Source: Gemmata massiliana (GTDB taxonomy: Bacteria; Planctomycetota; Planctomycetia; Gemmatales; Gemmataceae). From it: a DNA stretch of 64,000 bases. The notes beneath the pieces were generated by a model, which worked only from the letters and a program-made list of their open reading frames with translations, was not told the origin of the DNA and made no database searches. The position numbers and the translations under genes are program-made. Each line of letters opens with the position of its first letter. The stretch's first letter is position 1. Location of the stretch: assembly GCF_901538265.1 (NCBI RefSeq), contig NZ_LR593886.1, forward strand, positions 8,019,738 to 8,083,737, read 5' to 3'. Below are positions 18,051 through 28,057 of this stretch, one piece after another.

Positions 18051-19223
18051 GTGAAGCGACCCCTCCTGCTACTTGGCCTGTTCGCGCTCGTTCTTGCCGC
18101 CGCTAATTTACCCGCCGTCGACACCGCCCCGGCCCCGCGCCTGATTACCGAACGCGACGACTTCTTCCGCAAGCCGAAGGTCCACGATCTGGTCCTGACG
18201 GTGGACAAGAAGGAGGTCGACGCGATTAACCGCGAACCGCGCCAGTACGCCAAAGTGCTGCTCAAAGAGGGCAACACCGAGTACGCCAACGTCGGCTTTC
18301 ACCTGAAGGGGGCGGCGGGGAGTTATCGCAACTTCGACGACAAGCCGGGCCTCACGCTGAACATGGACAAGTTCACCGACGCCCAGCGGTACAACGGCAT
18401 GGACAAGTGGCACCTCGCGAACTCGGCACAGGATCCGAGCTACCTCTCGGAACTGATTTGCGGCGAGATCTTCCGCGCCGCGGGCGTCCCGGCCTCGCGC
18501 GTCAGCCACGCGACGGTCACGATCAACGGGCGCAAGCGCGGGCTGTACTACATCAAGGAAGGCTACGACAAGCAGTTCCTCCAGAACCACTTCGGCAACA
18601 GCAACGGCAACTTCTACGACGGCGGGTTCCTGCGCGACATCGACCAGCAGCTCGATCTGGTGTCGAGCAAGAACGACGTGGCCGACCGCGCCGACCTGAA
18701 AGCGCTCGTGGCCGCGACCCGCGAGGGGAACGAGAAGAAGCGGTTCGAGAAACTGGAGAAGTTGCTCGATCTCGACAAGTTCATCAGCTACGTCGTGGTC
18801 GAAATGATCACGTCCGACTGGGACGGGTACCCGTCGAAGTGCAACAACTACCGCATCTACCACCACCCGAAGACGAACAAGATCACGTTCATCCCGTCGG
18901 GGATGGACCAGATGTTCGGCGACACCAACTGGCCCATTATGCCGGACTGGGGCGGGAGCGTGGCGCGTGCTCTGATGCAAACGAAAGAGGGCAAGAAGCG
19001 GTACCTCGCCCGGCTCCGCGAGATCATGGCGAAAGTGTACAAGCCGGACGAATTGATCGCGCGCCTCGACGAAATGGAGGCCGTCGTTCACCCGGCGCTC
19101 AAGACCGTCGATCCCGGAGCCGCGAACGACTACAAGAACCAAGTCAATCGGCTCCGGTTCGCGATCAAGGAGCGTGCGAAGAACATCAACGAGCAGATCA
19201 AACGGCTGCCCGTTGAGAAGTAG
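18051..19223 (+). CDS. CotH kinase family protein, secreted
   Basis: I choose GTG 18051 because GGAG lies 8-9 bases upstream and it starts a signal peptide (MKRPLLLLGLFALVLAAANL). The 390-residue product has CotH features: FHLKGAAGSYRNFDDKPGLT with a Lys in the nucleotide-binding strand, YNGMDKWHLANSAQDPSYLS, and YYIKEGYDKQFLQNHF. The catalytic-type segment SDWDGYPSKCNNYRIYHH and metal-binding FIPSGMDQMFGD follow. CotH proteins are secreted atypical kinases that phosphorylate proteins; planctomycetes carry many. It lies 90 bases after the KdpD-domain gene, same strand, with a hairpin terminator after it. No functional link to potassium uptake is evident. Confidence 0.8.
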   Translation: MKRPLLLLGLFALVLAAANLPAVDTAPAPRLITERDDFFRKPKVHDLVLTVDKKEVDAINREPRQYAKVLLKEGNTEYANVGFHLKGAAGSYRNFDDKPGLTLNMDKFTDAQRYNGMDKWHLANSAQDPSYLSELICGEIFRAAGVPASRVSHATVTINGRKRGLYYIKEGYDKQFLQNHFGNSNGNFYDGGFLRDIDQQLDLVSSKNDVADRADLKALVAATREGNEKKRFEKLEKLLDLDKFISYVVVEMITSDWDGYPSKCNNYRIYHHPKTNKITFIPSGMDQMFGDTNWPIMPDWGGSVARALMQTKEGKKRYLARLREIMAKVYKPDELIARLDEMEAVVHPALKTVDPGAANDYKNQVNRLRFAIKERAKNINEQIKRLPVEK

Positions 19224-19795
19224 CGTTCGGCGCTTGCCGGATGAGCGTGCTCGGATGGATAGTGCAGGTCGGATACCACCCGACCTGCGCCCCTACCTCA
19301 TCCTAGCTGTGTCCCGACACGTCCGGCGCACCTACAAATCCGATCACCTTTGTCGCACGGCACTTACCCTGCCGGTTCCCGCAATTCGTATCATGTCCAA
19401 CCGTGCGAGCGGGCGGTTTACGTGAACCCCGCGCCCGTACCGGCTCTCAATTTAACGCGGAGTCCAGACCAAGAGGCGAGTCAAAATGCAAATCCTGTCC
19501 AATTAACAATTTGTGACATCTCACGGGTCGCACAAACCACACAAAAAAATACCGTTCACAAGGTATTCAGTGCATCAAAAACTCCCACGGCTTTTGTTCG
19601 CGCTACCGGTTCGCGCTGCTACTTTCGCCCTTCAACGTGATAGCGACCGGTCTTGAATTTACCGGCCCCCGGGAACTCACGAAAAAATCGCCGCGCGCAG
19701 GTACATTTCCGCCCCCGTCCTCTTTACTTATATCTCACCACTTCCACACTCCCCTTCTTTACTTACCTCATTCTCTTCAACAACCGGAACCTTAT
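19224..19795. other. Intergenic stretch, no supported gene
   Basis: These 570 bases contain the CotH terminator (19264-19288) and then a stretch visibly richer in A and T than the flanks (about 19450-19790, with runs such as CACACAAAAAAATACC). I find no ORF with coding character and no RNA gene. The composition shift marks the start of the decayed zone. Confidence 0.5.
19264..19288 (+). terminator. Hairpin terminator after the CotH gene
   Basis: GCAGGTCGG (19264-19272) pairs perfectly with CCGACCTGC (19280-19288) around a 7-base loop, 41 bases after the CotH stop. There is no strong T run, so termination efficiency is uncertain. Confidence 0.5.
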
Positions 19796-20194
19796 ATGAG
19801 GGCCGTTCCTGAAAATTTGGTCCGACTGTTCGTCGCGCTGGCGTGGCCGCGCTCCCTCGCGTTCTCTTGACAGGACTCGGGGCACTGGAACTCAAACCGA
19901 TAGAAGCACTCGTCCTAATCGAATTGATTATGTGCTGGGGAAAATCGGGACCGCACCCGTTTCCCAAACGAGCAAAACTAATGGAATGGATCGGATGCGA
20001 TAAGCGAATAATTGACAGATCGATAAAATTTATTCAATAAATTATTCGTTAAAAAATGAAAGCATAAAGTCCGTGGGCGCGTCGTCAGTAACGAATACGA
20101 CTTGAGCGAAACCGTGGAAAAGCTGAAGCCGCTCGGGAGGAAAGCAATCAACGAAAGGAAAGAGCGCGAAGCGAAACGCAAAACGAACAACTAA
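19796..20194 (+). pseudogene. Decayed small helix-turn-helix protein gene
   Basis: Three frames together spell one small protein. MRAVPENLVRLF begins at ATG 19796. ALELKPIEALVLIELIMCWG, PFPKRAKLMEWIGCDKR and IDRSIKFI follow in another frame up to TAA at 20038-20040. A C-terminal tail, NEYDLSETVEKLKPLG ... KRKTNN, is in a third segment ending at TAA 20192. The middle part has the look of a winged-helix or replication-initiator-type HTH. At least two frame changes and an internal stop separate the pieces, so no full product is made. The surrounding DNA is AT-rich. Original function is not known to me. Confidence 0.5.
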
Positions 20195-20883
20195 GTCACT
20201 GCCGCAACTGTTCGCGGTAGCGCCGAGTTCCGGTCGGCGAAATCAAGAACCGGAAAATGGCCCGCCCCCGCCCCAGACCGCAAATCGTGGAGGCGGGGCC
20301 GGCATCACACAGAGCTGAGCGCTCGGCGCAGCCACTGCGGGACTCCAGTATTCTACGGAGCCTCCGATGGGGACGTTACGCTCCCAGCTCAAGGAGATCC
20401 GTCATGGATCTGCTTCCGGATGATGATCCCGTGCGTCACGGGATCATCATCCGGAAGCAGATCACTTCCCCAGTGACGTGGTTCGCGACTGGGACGATTA
20501 CGACGAACTCCTGCTCCGACGCCTTGATGACGATGGCGGCCGGTGCCCACCGGATAAGTGATGTAGGAGGTAGTAGCGTAGCACGGGCGGGCAGACCAAA
20601 CTCGCCCGTTCGTCGAAAGGGGTTTTCGACAAGAAGCCGTCGCGATGGAGACTCGCGATATGCTTTCGGGGCCACTAGGATTTTGGGCCGCTCACCGATA
20701 CGAACAAACAATTACATATACGCGTGAGGAATTTTCATTACCAGTGTCGCAATCGACCACCGTTTATTCGCTTGACGGCTGAGCGGCGGGCAGTGACGAT
20801 CCCAATACGCTCACTAATCCGTGGCATCCGCGTCGTGCGCTCGTGCTCCCCTTTTCCCGACGCCCTTACGCCACCTTTAAGCG
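20195..20883. other. Non-coding stretch with a long perfect palindrome and a possible gene fragment
   Basis: Most of this 690-base stretch has no supported gene. It contains the perfect hairpin at 20407-20463. Overlapping its right arm is a short frame ending at TGA 20559-20561 with coding-like composition (SDVVRDWDDYDELLLRRLDD ... CPPDK). This could be the tail of a lost gene. The rest, 20570-20880, shows nothing I can name. Confidence 0.4.
20407..20463. repeat. 57-base perfect hairpin (27-bp arms, 3-base loop)
   Basis: The left arm 20407-20433 starts GATCTGCTTCCGGATGATGA. The right arm 20437-20463 is its exact reverse complement, and only CGT separates them. There is no T tract on either side, so an ordinary terminator is unlikely. 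It lies in decayed sequence. An inverted micro-duplication or a dispersed palindromic element are the main explanations. Confidence 0.85.
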
Positions 20884-23800
20884 ATGCACCCCAGAATGCC
20901 CATCCTCAAGTGCTGTCCCAAATGCAACACCCGTGTTCGCGTCGCCGTGGACGAGGGCGGTGACCAGGAGATCGAGTGCCCCAAATGCGGGTACGAGTTC
21001 ACCGCCGGCCTGGAGGACGCGGAGCCGCCGGCCTTCGAACCAACGGAAATCATCAAGAGTCGCGGCCTGCCTCGTCGTGTCGGCCAGCCGGGGAAGTACA
21101 GGCGCAAGGGAGCTGGTGCGTCAAAGGGGCCGCTCGTCGCTGCTGCGGTCGCGGGCACCCTGGTACTCGTCATTGGCCTCGTCGCGCTGGTGCTGGCGTT
21201 CGGCAGGCCCGACGCGCCGCCGGTCGCGCAGAGCCTTCCGCCCGCAAAGGCGAATCCTACACCGCCCAAACCGAACCCGGGCACGCCGAAGCCCGACCCG
21301 GCGAGCGCCCCAAAACCGCCAGCGGATTCACCAGTTCCGGTCGGAGACGTGTTTGCCCGCGCCGCGTCGTTCAAGCCGGACGGGCCGCTACCCGAACTGC
21401 CGCCACCGCCACCCGGGGACCAGCGCCCCATGCTCGCCCTCGACCCCGGCGGGCACACCGCGTTCGTGAGACACGTGTTCTTTACCCCTAATGGAAACCG
21501 GGTCATTTCGGTGGCCGAGGACAAGTCGGTGCGACTGTGGGACGTGCCCAGTGGCGCGGCCGTGTACACGGTCCGGCTACCGGCCGGACCGGAGATCGAG
21601 GGCGCGCTGTTCGGTGCAGCCCTGTCGCCCAACGGCACGCACCTCGCGGTCGGCGGGTTCCCGATCAACGACGGTAAATCTGGTATCCCGTTCTACATAC
21701 TGGCGGTCGAGACCGGCGAGTTACTCGGAGCGGCCAGCGGCGCGGCGGACGCCATCCACGCGCTCGACTACTCCCCGGACGGGAGGCTGCTCGCCGTCGG
21801 CTGTGCCGACGGTACCGTCCAAGTGTACGACCTCGCGGCGCGGAAGTGGGTGTACCAGGTGCCGGCGCACACCAAGTACGTGAGACAGGTCCGGTTCCAC
21901 CCGAGGCGACCGCTGGTGGCCACGGTGGGGCGCGACAGCGAGGTGACGGTCTGGGCGCTCTCCGATCGGACCGGACCCACGGTCCGATTGAAGCTCGTGG
22001 AGCAGGGGGCGAACACGATCGACTGGGCGTCAGACGGGAGCACGCTCGCGATCGGCTGCGGGAACGGCGAGGTGCTCACCTACGACCCGGTCGGTGAGCA
22101 CCTCGGGAAAGTGGCCCCGATGCTAGTGGGAGGGAAGAACCCGATCCAGATCGTCCGCGTGCGGTTCCTGCCCGGCGACAAGCAACTCGTCTTCGGGGGC
22201 ACCGCGGATCAGGGATGGGCCGGTGACCGACGTTAAAACTGGCGCACAGCCGGTGCTCGTGAAAGAGCACACGAACACGGTGATGGCGGCAAACCGGTCG
22301 GTCGACGGCGCGCGGGCCGTGACTGCCGGCGGCGGGAACAACGAAATCATCGTCTGGGATACAAAGGACGGGGCGGTCGTCCGCAAGTTCCAGTCCGCCA
22401 GCAAGTCGCTCTGGGCGGTCGGGTGGGGGAAGGACGGGAAGTCGCTCGCGTGAGGTAACACGAACCTGACTGGGGCCGACGGGTTGGGCGCGCTGGAACA
22501 GACGCTCCGGCTCGACGAGTTCGTGTCCGGCTCGGGGGCGAGCCGGACACGTACGCGCGTCACGTCCGCGATGACGGCACCTACTCGATCCGCGTGGACA
22601 ACTTCTTCCAGTTTACGGTCCTCGAGAACGGCAAGCCGCTCTACCAGCACAAGTCGCTCGCCGACCGAATTTACAGCGTCTCGCTCGTTCCCGGTCGGGG
22701 CGTCCTCGTCGGCGCGTCGTTCGACATGTACCTGCTGGAAACGAAGACCGGCAAGTTGATCCGCCAGTACCGCGGCGACCGCGGGCTGACGACGGCGCTG
22801 GCCCCGGCGCCGGACGGTCGGCATTTCGTCAGCGGGTCGACCGACCAGGTGCTCCGCGTGTGGGCTGTGGACCGCGAAGAGCCGGCACTGTCGGTCTTCG
22901 CCGTTTCGCGCGAGTGGATCGCATGGACGCCACAGGGGTACTACGCGTGCTCGCCGTACGGCGAGCGGCTCATCGCGTGGCAGGTGAGCGCGGGCATCGC
23001 CAAACTGCCGGCGGTCCACCCGGCGATGCGGTTCCGCGCGTCCCTCTACCAGCCCGCGCTCATTAAGTACCTGATCCCGGCCGGTGACATGCGGCTGGGC
23101 CTCGCGATGGTGAGTAAGTTCGAGCGGCAGCAGATCACCGCGACCGGGTTGGCGGACGTGTTGCCGCCGGGCGTCGCGCTCACGGCGCCGGGCGCCGCCA
23201 CCGACAAGCCGATCACGGTCCGCGCGACGGCCGAGGGCAGCGCCAAGAACCCGATCGTCGCGATGCGCCTGCTCGTGGAGGGGCGACCGTATGATGGGGC
23301 CGCGGGCGCGAAGCGGTTCGACAAGCAACTGAAAGCGGAGGCGAGCTGGGAAGTCACTCTGGGGCCGGGCACTCACACGCTCGTGGCGCTGGCCGAGTCG
23401 CCGGTGAGTAAGGGCGGCTCCGCGCCGGCGGTCGTCACCCGGGCTGGTGCGGAGCCGCGCCCCAATCTGTACGTCCTGGCGGTCGGGGTGTCCACGTACC
23501 CCGGTAGCATGAAACTGAACTACGCGGCGTCCGACGCGGTCCTACTCACCGACACGCTCCGGGTGCGGTCGAAGGCAGTGTTCGGCACCATCGAGATGAA
23601 GGTTCTGACCGACGAGCTGGGGACCAAGAAGAATATTCGCGAGGGGCTGGACTGGCTGAAGGCGCAGATGACCGCGAAGGACGTGGGCATCGTGTTTTTC
23701 TCCGGCCACGGCGGGCGCGACGAGGGCACCGGGAAGTTCTACCTGATCCCGGTGGACGTCGGCCCCGATATGGAGCGGACGTGCTTGTCCGGGGAGGAAT

Positions 23801-24186
23801 TGAAGAGCCGGTTGGAGGATGTGCCGGGCCGGCTGGTCGCCATCCTTGATGCCGGCCACTCCGGCGCGGTGACCGAGATCCGGCCGGCTCAGACCGACAA
23901 CCTCGTTCGGGACCTGATGACCGACGACTACGGGGTGGTGGTGTTGGCGTCGTCGCTGGGGCGCGAGTACGCGCTGGAAAGTCCGGCGACGAAGGCCGGG
24001 TTCTATACGCTCGGGCTGACCGAGGGGATGGACGGTCGGGCCGACTTCAACCGCGACGGGGTGGTCTACCTGAGTGAGTTAGAGTACTACGCAGCTCTGC
24101 GCGTGCAGCAGTTGAGTGGCGGCCGGCAAAATCCGACGCTGGGGCGCCCGTCAACTATCAGGCCACTCGCTATTTCGAAGCCATGA
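20884..24186 (+). pseudogene. Broken zinc-ribbon / WD40 / caspase-like (peptidase C14) gene
   Basis: The intact ancestor had an N-terminal zinc ribbon (CCPKCNTRV ... ECPKCGYEF), one membrane helix (about residues 85-105), WD40 repeats (LWDVPSGAA, VYDLAARKW, VWDTKDGA, RVWAVDREE) and a C-terminal caspase p20-like domain. The frame is broken at about 22215 (a frameshift before a stop at 22234). A TGA at 22451-22453 sits where GKSLAWGN would be expected, and a second frameshift lies near 22530. The last open segment begins near 22594. In the caspase domain the His motif FFSGHGG is kept, but the catalytic motif usually written DACHSG reads DAGHSG, so the Cys is lost. Gemmata relatives carry many such proteins; this copy should be inactive. 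Confidence 0.8.
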
Positions 24187-24204
24187 TTGCCCGAAAAAAT
24201 TCAA

Positions 24205-24560
24205 TTACTTATCAGACCGTATGGACAGGCGTACGATCTGCCGCAGTAAGCTCATGATGGATGCCACGCGAACGCGTGCGCGGAAGTTGCGGGCGGTCTT
24301 CTCGTAGCGGGTGGCGCGGCGCCGGTACGGCTTGGCCTTGGACCAGAACCGCGCGACCAGGTTGCGATTCTCGTACCGGTCCGTGGCGATGCCCGTGGCA
24401 CGGTCCGGTTCTTCCGACTCGGGATCACGGCCTCACCACCACGGGCCTCGATCGCGCCCACGAGCTCCTGCTGGTCGCAACCCTTGTCGCCAACCACTGC
24501 GGCCGGGTCTTCTCTAACAGAGCTGGGGTGTAGGTGATGTCGGCATCTTGGCCCGGACTC
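24205..24560 (-). pseudogene. IS5-family transposase remnant
   Basis: The minus strand reads the C-terminal part of a DDE transposase in three frames. The pieces are QDADITYTPALLEKTRP, then VVGDKGCDQQELVGAIEARG and AVIPSRKNR, then DRYENRNLVARFWSKAKPYR and RRATRYEKTARNFRARVRVA, ending at TAA 24205-24207. The YENRNLVxRFWxKxKxYRR block is typical of IS5/IS427-type transposases and holds the last catalytic Glu region. At least two frameshifts and no N-terminal catalytic region remain, so it is dead. I cannot see terminal inverted repeats. Confidence 0.7.
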
Positions 24561-24876
24561 AGAAGGATCTCGGTCTGTTTTCTCGGTGGAGAGTTGTCTG
24601 AGCGAACCCGTACCGGGCTTCAACCTGAAACCGAGTAGTTCCGGTACACCCTCCGTAAGATCCACGAGCCCGCCGAGCGAGCACTTGACATCTCTATACC
24701 GGAACACAACCATGACACCTGCCCGTCACTCATGACGTTGCTGCGTGAAGCGTCAGGAACCGGGGCCGAGTTTTTGTACCGGTGAGGAAAGAATCCGCCG
24801 ATTCCGGTAAGCCCGGTGCCGGTGCCCGGTAACACCGGTTACGGCTCTTTGTTCTCCACGCGCAGAGGGTTCTCCC
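24561..24876. other. Short non-coding stretch between IS5 debris and a PQQ gene
   Basis: About 316 bases without a supported gene. A plus-strand frame near 24650-24735 has no family resemblance I can defend. The last 80 bases should carry the promoter of the PQQ-propeller gene, but no motif is clear. Confidence 0.4.
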
Positions 24877-26118
24877 ATGCCGCGATTTCTTACCGTTTTC
24901 GCGCTCGCACTGGTCCCCGTTCCCCTCTTTGCCGCCGACTGGAACCAGTGGCTCGGGCCGAAGCGCGACGGCGCCTCGGCCGAAACCGTCGAGCCGTGGA
25001 CCGAAAAAGACGCACCGAAGGTGGTGTGGAAAGCCAAAGTCGGCGTCGGGTTCAGCACCCCCGTAATCGTTGACGGGCGCGTGTACGTTCACGCCCGGAT
25101 CAGCGGGAAGGACCGCGAGGAGTTGATCGCCCTCGACGCGAAGACGGGCAAAGTGTTGTGGCGCACGGCCTACGACCGCGGGCCGTACAGCAGCGTGCTG
25201 AACACGGGACCGCAGGCCACGCCAACGGTCGCGGGCAATCGTATTTACGCTTACGGCATCACCGGGTTCCTCACCTGCTTCGAGGCCGAAACCGGCAAAC
25301 AGGTCTGGCAGGTGGACACGTTCAAAAAACTGAGAGCCGAACTCCCGCGATTCGGCGTGTGCTGCTCGCCGCTCGTGGTCGGCAATAAGGTGCTGGTCGC
25401 GGTCGGTGGGAAGGGGAGTTCGGTGGTCGCGGTCGAGTCCGAAACGGGCGAAATCGCGTGGCAGGGGCTCGATGAACCCGCGAGTACGTCGTCGCCAGTG
25501 CTGGTCGTTGCGGGTGGGAAACCGGGCCGGTTGCCGGAAGTCGCGTTCATGACAACGCTCCGCGTTGTGGGACTGAACCCGCTCGATGGCGCGGTAAACT
25601 GGGAGTTCGCTCTGCCTTTCCAACCAGGCGGCACGTCGCCCACGCCGCTCGTCATCGGCGACCGCATCATCACCAGCACGATGACCAACGGCACGACCGC
25701 GATCCGCGTAACCGCTGGGGATAAGGTGACGGTTGAGAAAGAATGGCAGGCGAAGGCGCTCAGCGGTTACTTCTCTTCCGGGGTCGCGAGTAAGGATCGC
25801 GTGTTCCTGGTCACAAACACACTGAAGCCGGTTCCGCGTGCGGACCTCGTGTGCGTGGACAACAAGACTGGCAAAGAGGTGTGGAAGAAGGAGGGGATGG
25901 GGTACTTCCACTTCGGCATGGTCCACACCCGCAACGGGAAGCTCCTCGTCCTCGACGACGCTGGAAATTTAAAGCTGATCGACGCTGAAGCGAGTGCGTT
26001 CAAGGAACTTTGTACCGCGAAGGTTTGCGAGGGTACACTCGTAACGCCCGCGCTCGCCGACGGGTTCGTGTATGCACGCGACGCCTCGGAAGTCGTCTGC
26101 GTGCAGCTCCGCCCGTAA
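24877..26118 (+). CDS. Secreted PQQ-like beta-propeller protein
   Basis: The 413-residue protein has a signal peptide (MPRFLTVFALALVPVPLFAA) and then the planctomycete hallmark WNQWLGPKRDGASAE. It has several quinoprotein-type blades: LIALDAKTGKVLWRTAYD, LTCFEAETGKQVWQVDTF, VVAVESETGEIAWQGLD and VCVDNKTGKEVWKKEG. These repeats form a 7- or 8-bladed propeller (PQQ_2 / BamB-like). Residues for PQQ and calcium binding seen in true dehydrogenases are not evident, so an enzyme role is unproven. It is followed after 36 bases by a DUF1549/DUF1553 gene and likely forms one operon with it. Confidence 0.8.
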   Translation: MPRFLTVFALALVPVPLFAADWNQWLGPKRDGASAETVEPWTEKDAPKVVWKAKVGVGFSTPVIVDGRVYVHARISGKDREELIALDAKTGKVLWRTAYDRGPYSSVLNTGPQATPTVAGNRIYAYGITGFLTCFEAETGKQVWQVDTFKKLRAELPRFGVCCSPLVVGNKVLVAVGGKGSSVVAVESETGEIAWQGLDEPASTSSPVLVVAGGKPGRLPEVAFMTTLRVVGLNPLDGAVNWEFALPFQPGGTSPTPLVIGDRIITSTMTNGTTAIRVTAGDKVTVEKEWQAKALSGYFSSGVASKDRVFLVTNTLKPVPRADLVCVDNKTGKEVWKKEGMGYFHFGMVHTRNGKLLVLDDAGNLKLIDAEASAFKELCTAKVCEGTLVTPALADGFVYARDASEVVCVQLRP

Positions 26119-26154
26119 GCGCGCCGATCATTTCACACGGAACGAGGTCGGCTC

Positions 26155-27696
26155 ATGCGTGCGTTCTCCGCGTTCGGGTTCGCTCTGATTGCCGCGAGCG
26201 CGTCCGCGGCGCCACCGGTCCCAGCCCAACTTGCAGCACGCATCGACGCGCACATTGACGCGCGCCTCAAGGCCGAAAAAGTCACGCCTGCCCCGCGCGC
26301 CGATGACACGGAGTTCTTGCGCCGCGCTTACATCGATCTCACCGGGCGCGTCCCCGCCCCGCACGACGTTCACGAGTTCCTCGCGGACAGCGACCCGAAC
26401 AAGCGCGCGAAACTTGTCGGCGACCTGCTTGATGGTCCGCGGTACGCGACCCACTTCGCCACGGTGTGGCGCGCGGCCCTCCTGCCCGAAACGGCGGCGG
26501 ACGCACAGGCGCGCATCTTCCAGCCCGGGTTCGAGGCGTGGTTGCGACTCAAGTTCCGTGCGAACGTGCCCTACGACAAGCTCGTGCGCGAACTACTTAC
26601 CGCACCGATCTCCGCGGACCCGCGTGCGCCGGACCCGGTGCTGCGCGATCCGGCCAAACCTAATCCTCTCGCGTTTTTCGCAGTGAAGGATGCGAAGGCC
26701 GAGAACCTTGCCGCGGCCACCGCGCGGGTGTTCCTCGGGGTCCAGATCGAATGTGCCCAGTGCCATGACCACCCGTTCGGGCGGTGGGAACGCGACCAGT
26801 TCTGGCAAACGGCCGCGTTCTTCTCCGGGGTCGAGCGCCAGGGCGACAACCTGTTCGATCCCGTGTCCGACGAGCGCCGGCGCGAGATCATGATACCCAA
26901 CACCAAGCGCCTCCTGAAAGCCACGTTCCTCGACGGGGCAGAACCGAAGTGGACCGCCGACGCGCTCCCGCGCACGGTGCTGGCCGAGTGGGTCACGGCG
27001 AAGGGCAATTCGTATTTCGCCCGGGCGACCGCCAACCGGATCTGGGGGCACCTGTTCGGGCGCGGGATCGTGGACCCGGTGGACGACTTCAACGAGGCGA
27101 ATAAGCCATCGCACCCGGAATTACTCGACGAACTGGCCCAGGCCCTCGCCGACGCGGACTTCGACCTCAAGTTCCTTCTTCGCGCCGTGTGCCTGACGAA
27201 GGCGTATCAGCGCACCAGCGCGCAAACGCACCCGTCACAGGCCGATCCGCGACATTTTTCCCGTGCGGGGGTGAAGGGCATGACCGGCGAGCAGCTCTAT
27301 GACAGCCTCGCCCTCGCGACCGGCTACCGGGAACCGGGCGGGCGCAGCACCGCCCGCGAGCGCTTCCTCACGCAATTTGCCCTACGCGGACCCGCGACCG
27401 AGCCGGAAACATCCATCACCCAAGCCCTCGCTCTTATGAACGGCCGGTTCCTCAATCTGGTGACGAGCGCGGCGGGCAGCCCCACACTCGTTGCCGCGTG
27501 CGAGACGCCCGGCATGACGCCGCCCGAGCGCATCGAGGTACTGTATGTGGCCGCCCTCGGTCGCAAGCCGACCGTGAAGGAACTCGAACGGATGGCGAAG
27601 TTCGTCGCCCTGGGCGGCACCGACCGACAGGCCGAGCGCCTGAGCGACGTGTTCTGGGTGCTGCTAAACTCGGCCGAGTTCAGATTGAATCATTGA
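26155..27696 (+). CDS. DUF1549/DUF1553 domain secreted protein
   Basis: This 513-residue protein starts with a signal peptide and carries DUF1549 in the N-terminal half and DUF1553 in the C-terminal half. DUF1549 is marked by DDTEFLRRAYIDLTGRVPAP and CAQCHDHPFGRWERDQFW, which includes a CxxCH motif. DUF1553 is marked by ATANRIWGHLFGRGIVDPVD, DDF, LLDELAQALADADFDLK and LLNSAEF. These proteins are abundant in planctomycetes and nearly always sit beside DUF1501 genes, as here. Their biochemical role is unknown; the CxxCH suggests heme or redox binding in some members. It is shorter than many homologues (700-1000 residues), lacking an N-terminal cytochrome-like PSCyt region. Confidence 0.85.
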   Translation: MRAFSAFGFALIAASASAAPPVPAQLAARIDAHIDARLKAEKVTPAPRADDTEFLRRAYIDLTGRVPAPHDVHEFLADSDPNKRAKLVGDLLDGPRYATHFATVWRAALLPETAADAQARIFQPGFEAWLRLKFRANVPYDKLVRELLTAPISADPRAPDPVLRDPAKPNPLAFFAVKDAKAENLAAATARVFLGVQIECAQCHDHPFGRWERDQFWQTAAFFSGVERQGDNLFDPVSDERRREIMIPNTKRLLKATFLDGAEPKWTADALPRTVLAEWVTAKGNSYFARATANRIWGHLFGRGIVDPVDDFNEANKPSHPELLDELAQALADADFDLKFLLRAVCLTKAYQRTSAQTHPSQADPRHFSRAGVKGMTGEQLYDSLALATGYREPGGRSTARERFLTQFALRGPATEPETSITQALALMNGRFLNLVTSAAGSPTLVAACETPGMTPPERIEVLYVAALGRKPTVKELERMAKFVALGGTDRQAERLSDVFWVLLNSAEFRLNH

Positions 27697-27702
27697 AGAT
27701 CA

Positions 27703-28034
27703 GCCACGGATGAACACCGAAAACGCGGATCAAACCAAGAGTAATGCAAAGGCAGATTGGTCACAAAAGGCACAAAAAGAATAGGGGACAGAGAGCAGAA
27801 ATCAGAAGTAGAACGCAGAAGACAACAAGGCAGAGAGCATTGATTTAGCCTCAATCGGGCAGAAATTGCTCTCCGCCTGATCTGCGTGATCCGCGGTTCT
27901 GCCTTCTGAACGCTGCTTTCTGTCCTCTGCTCTCTACCTTCTGATCTGTTCTATTTTTTGTGTCCTTTGTGCTTTTTTGTGGCCAATCCGTCTTCTGTCT
28001 TGATCCGTGTTATCGGTGTTCATCCGTGGCGGAA
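27703..28034. repeat. Imperfect inverted repeat of about 330 bases between DUF1549 and DUF1501 genes
   Basis: The left part begins GCCACGGATGAACACCGA near 27704, and the right end is its near-exact complement (ATCCGTG...TCGGTGTTCATCCGTGG) ending near 28031. Inward, both arms keep matching blocks: GGATCAA, GATTGG-CACAAAA, GCACAAA and AGAGAGCAGA. The whole gap can therefore fold into one long imperfect hairpin centred near 27870. Phrases like ATCCGTG-TTCATCCGTGG recur in many bacterial genomes as dispersed intergenic repeats. No protein is encoded. Confidence 0.6.
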
Positions 28035-28057
28035 TTCGCCTTCAAGGAGTCGGACCC

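Noticed and set aside
20257-20727. A 156-codon frame across the long palindrome
   Set aside because: It has no motif, and much of it derives from the palindrome itself. I regard it as non-coding.
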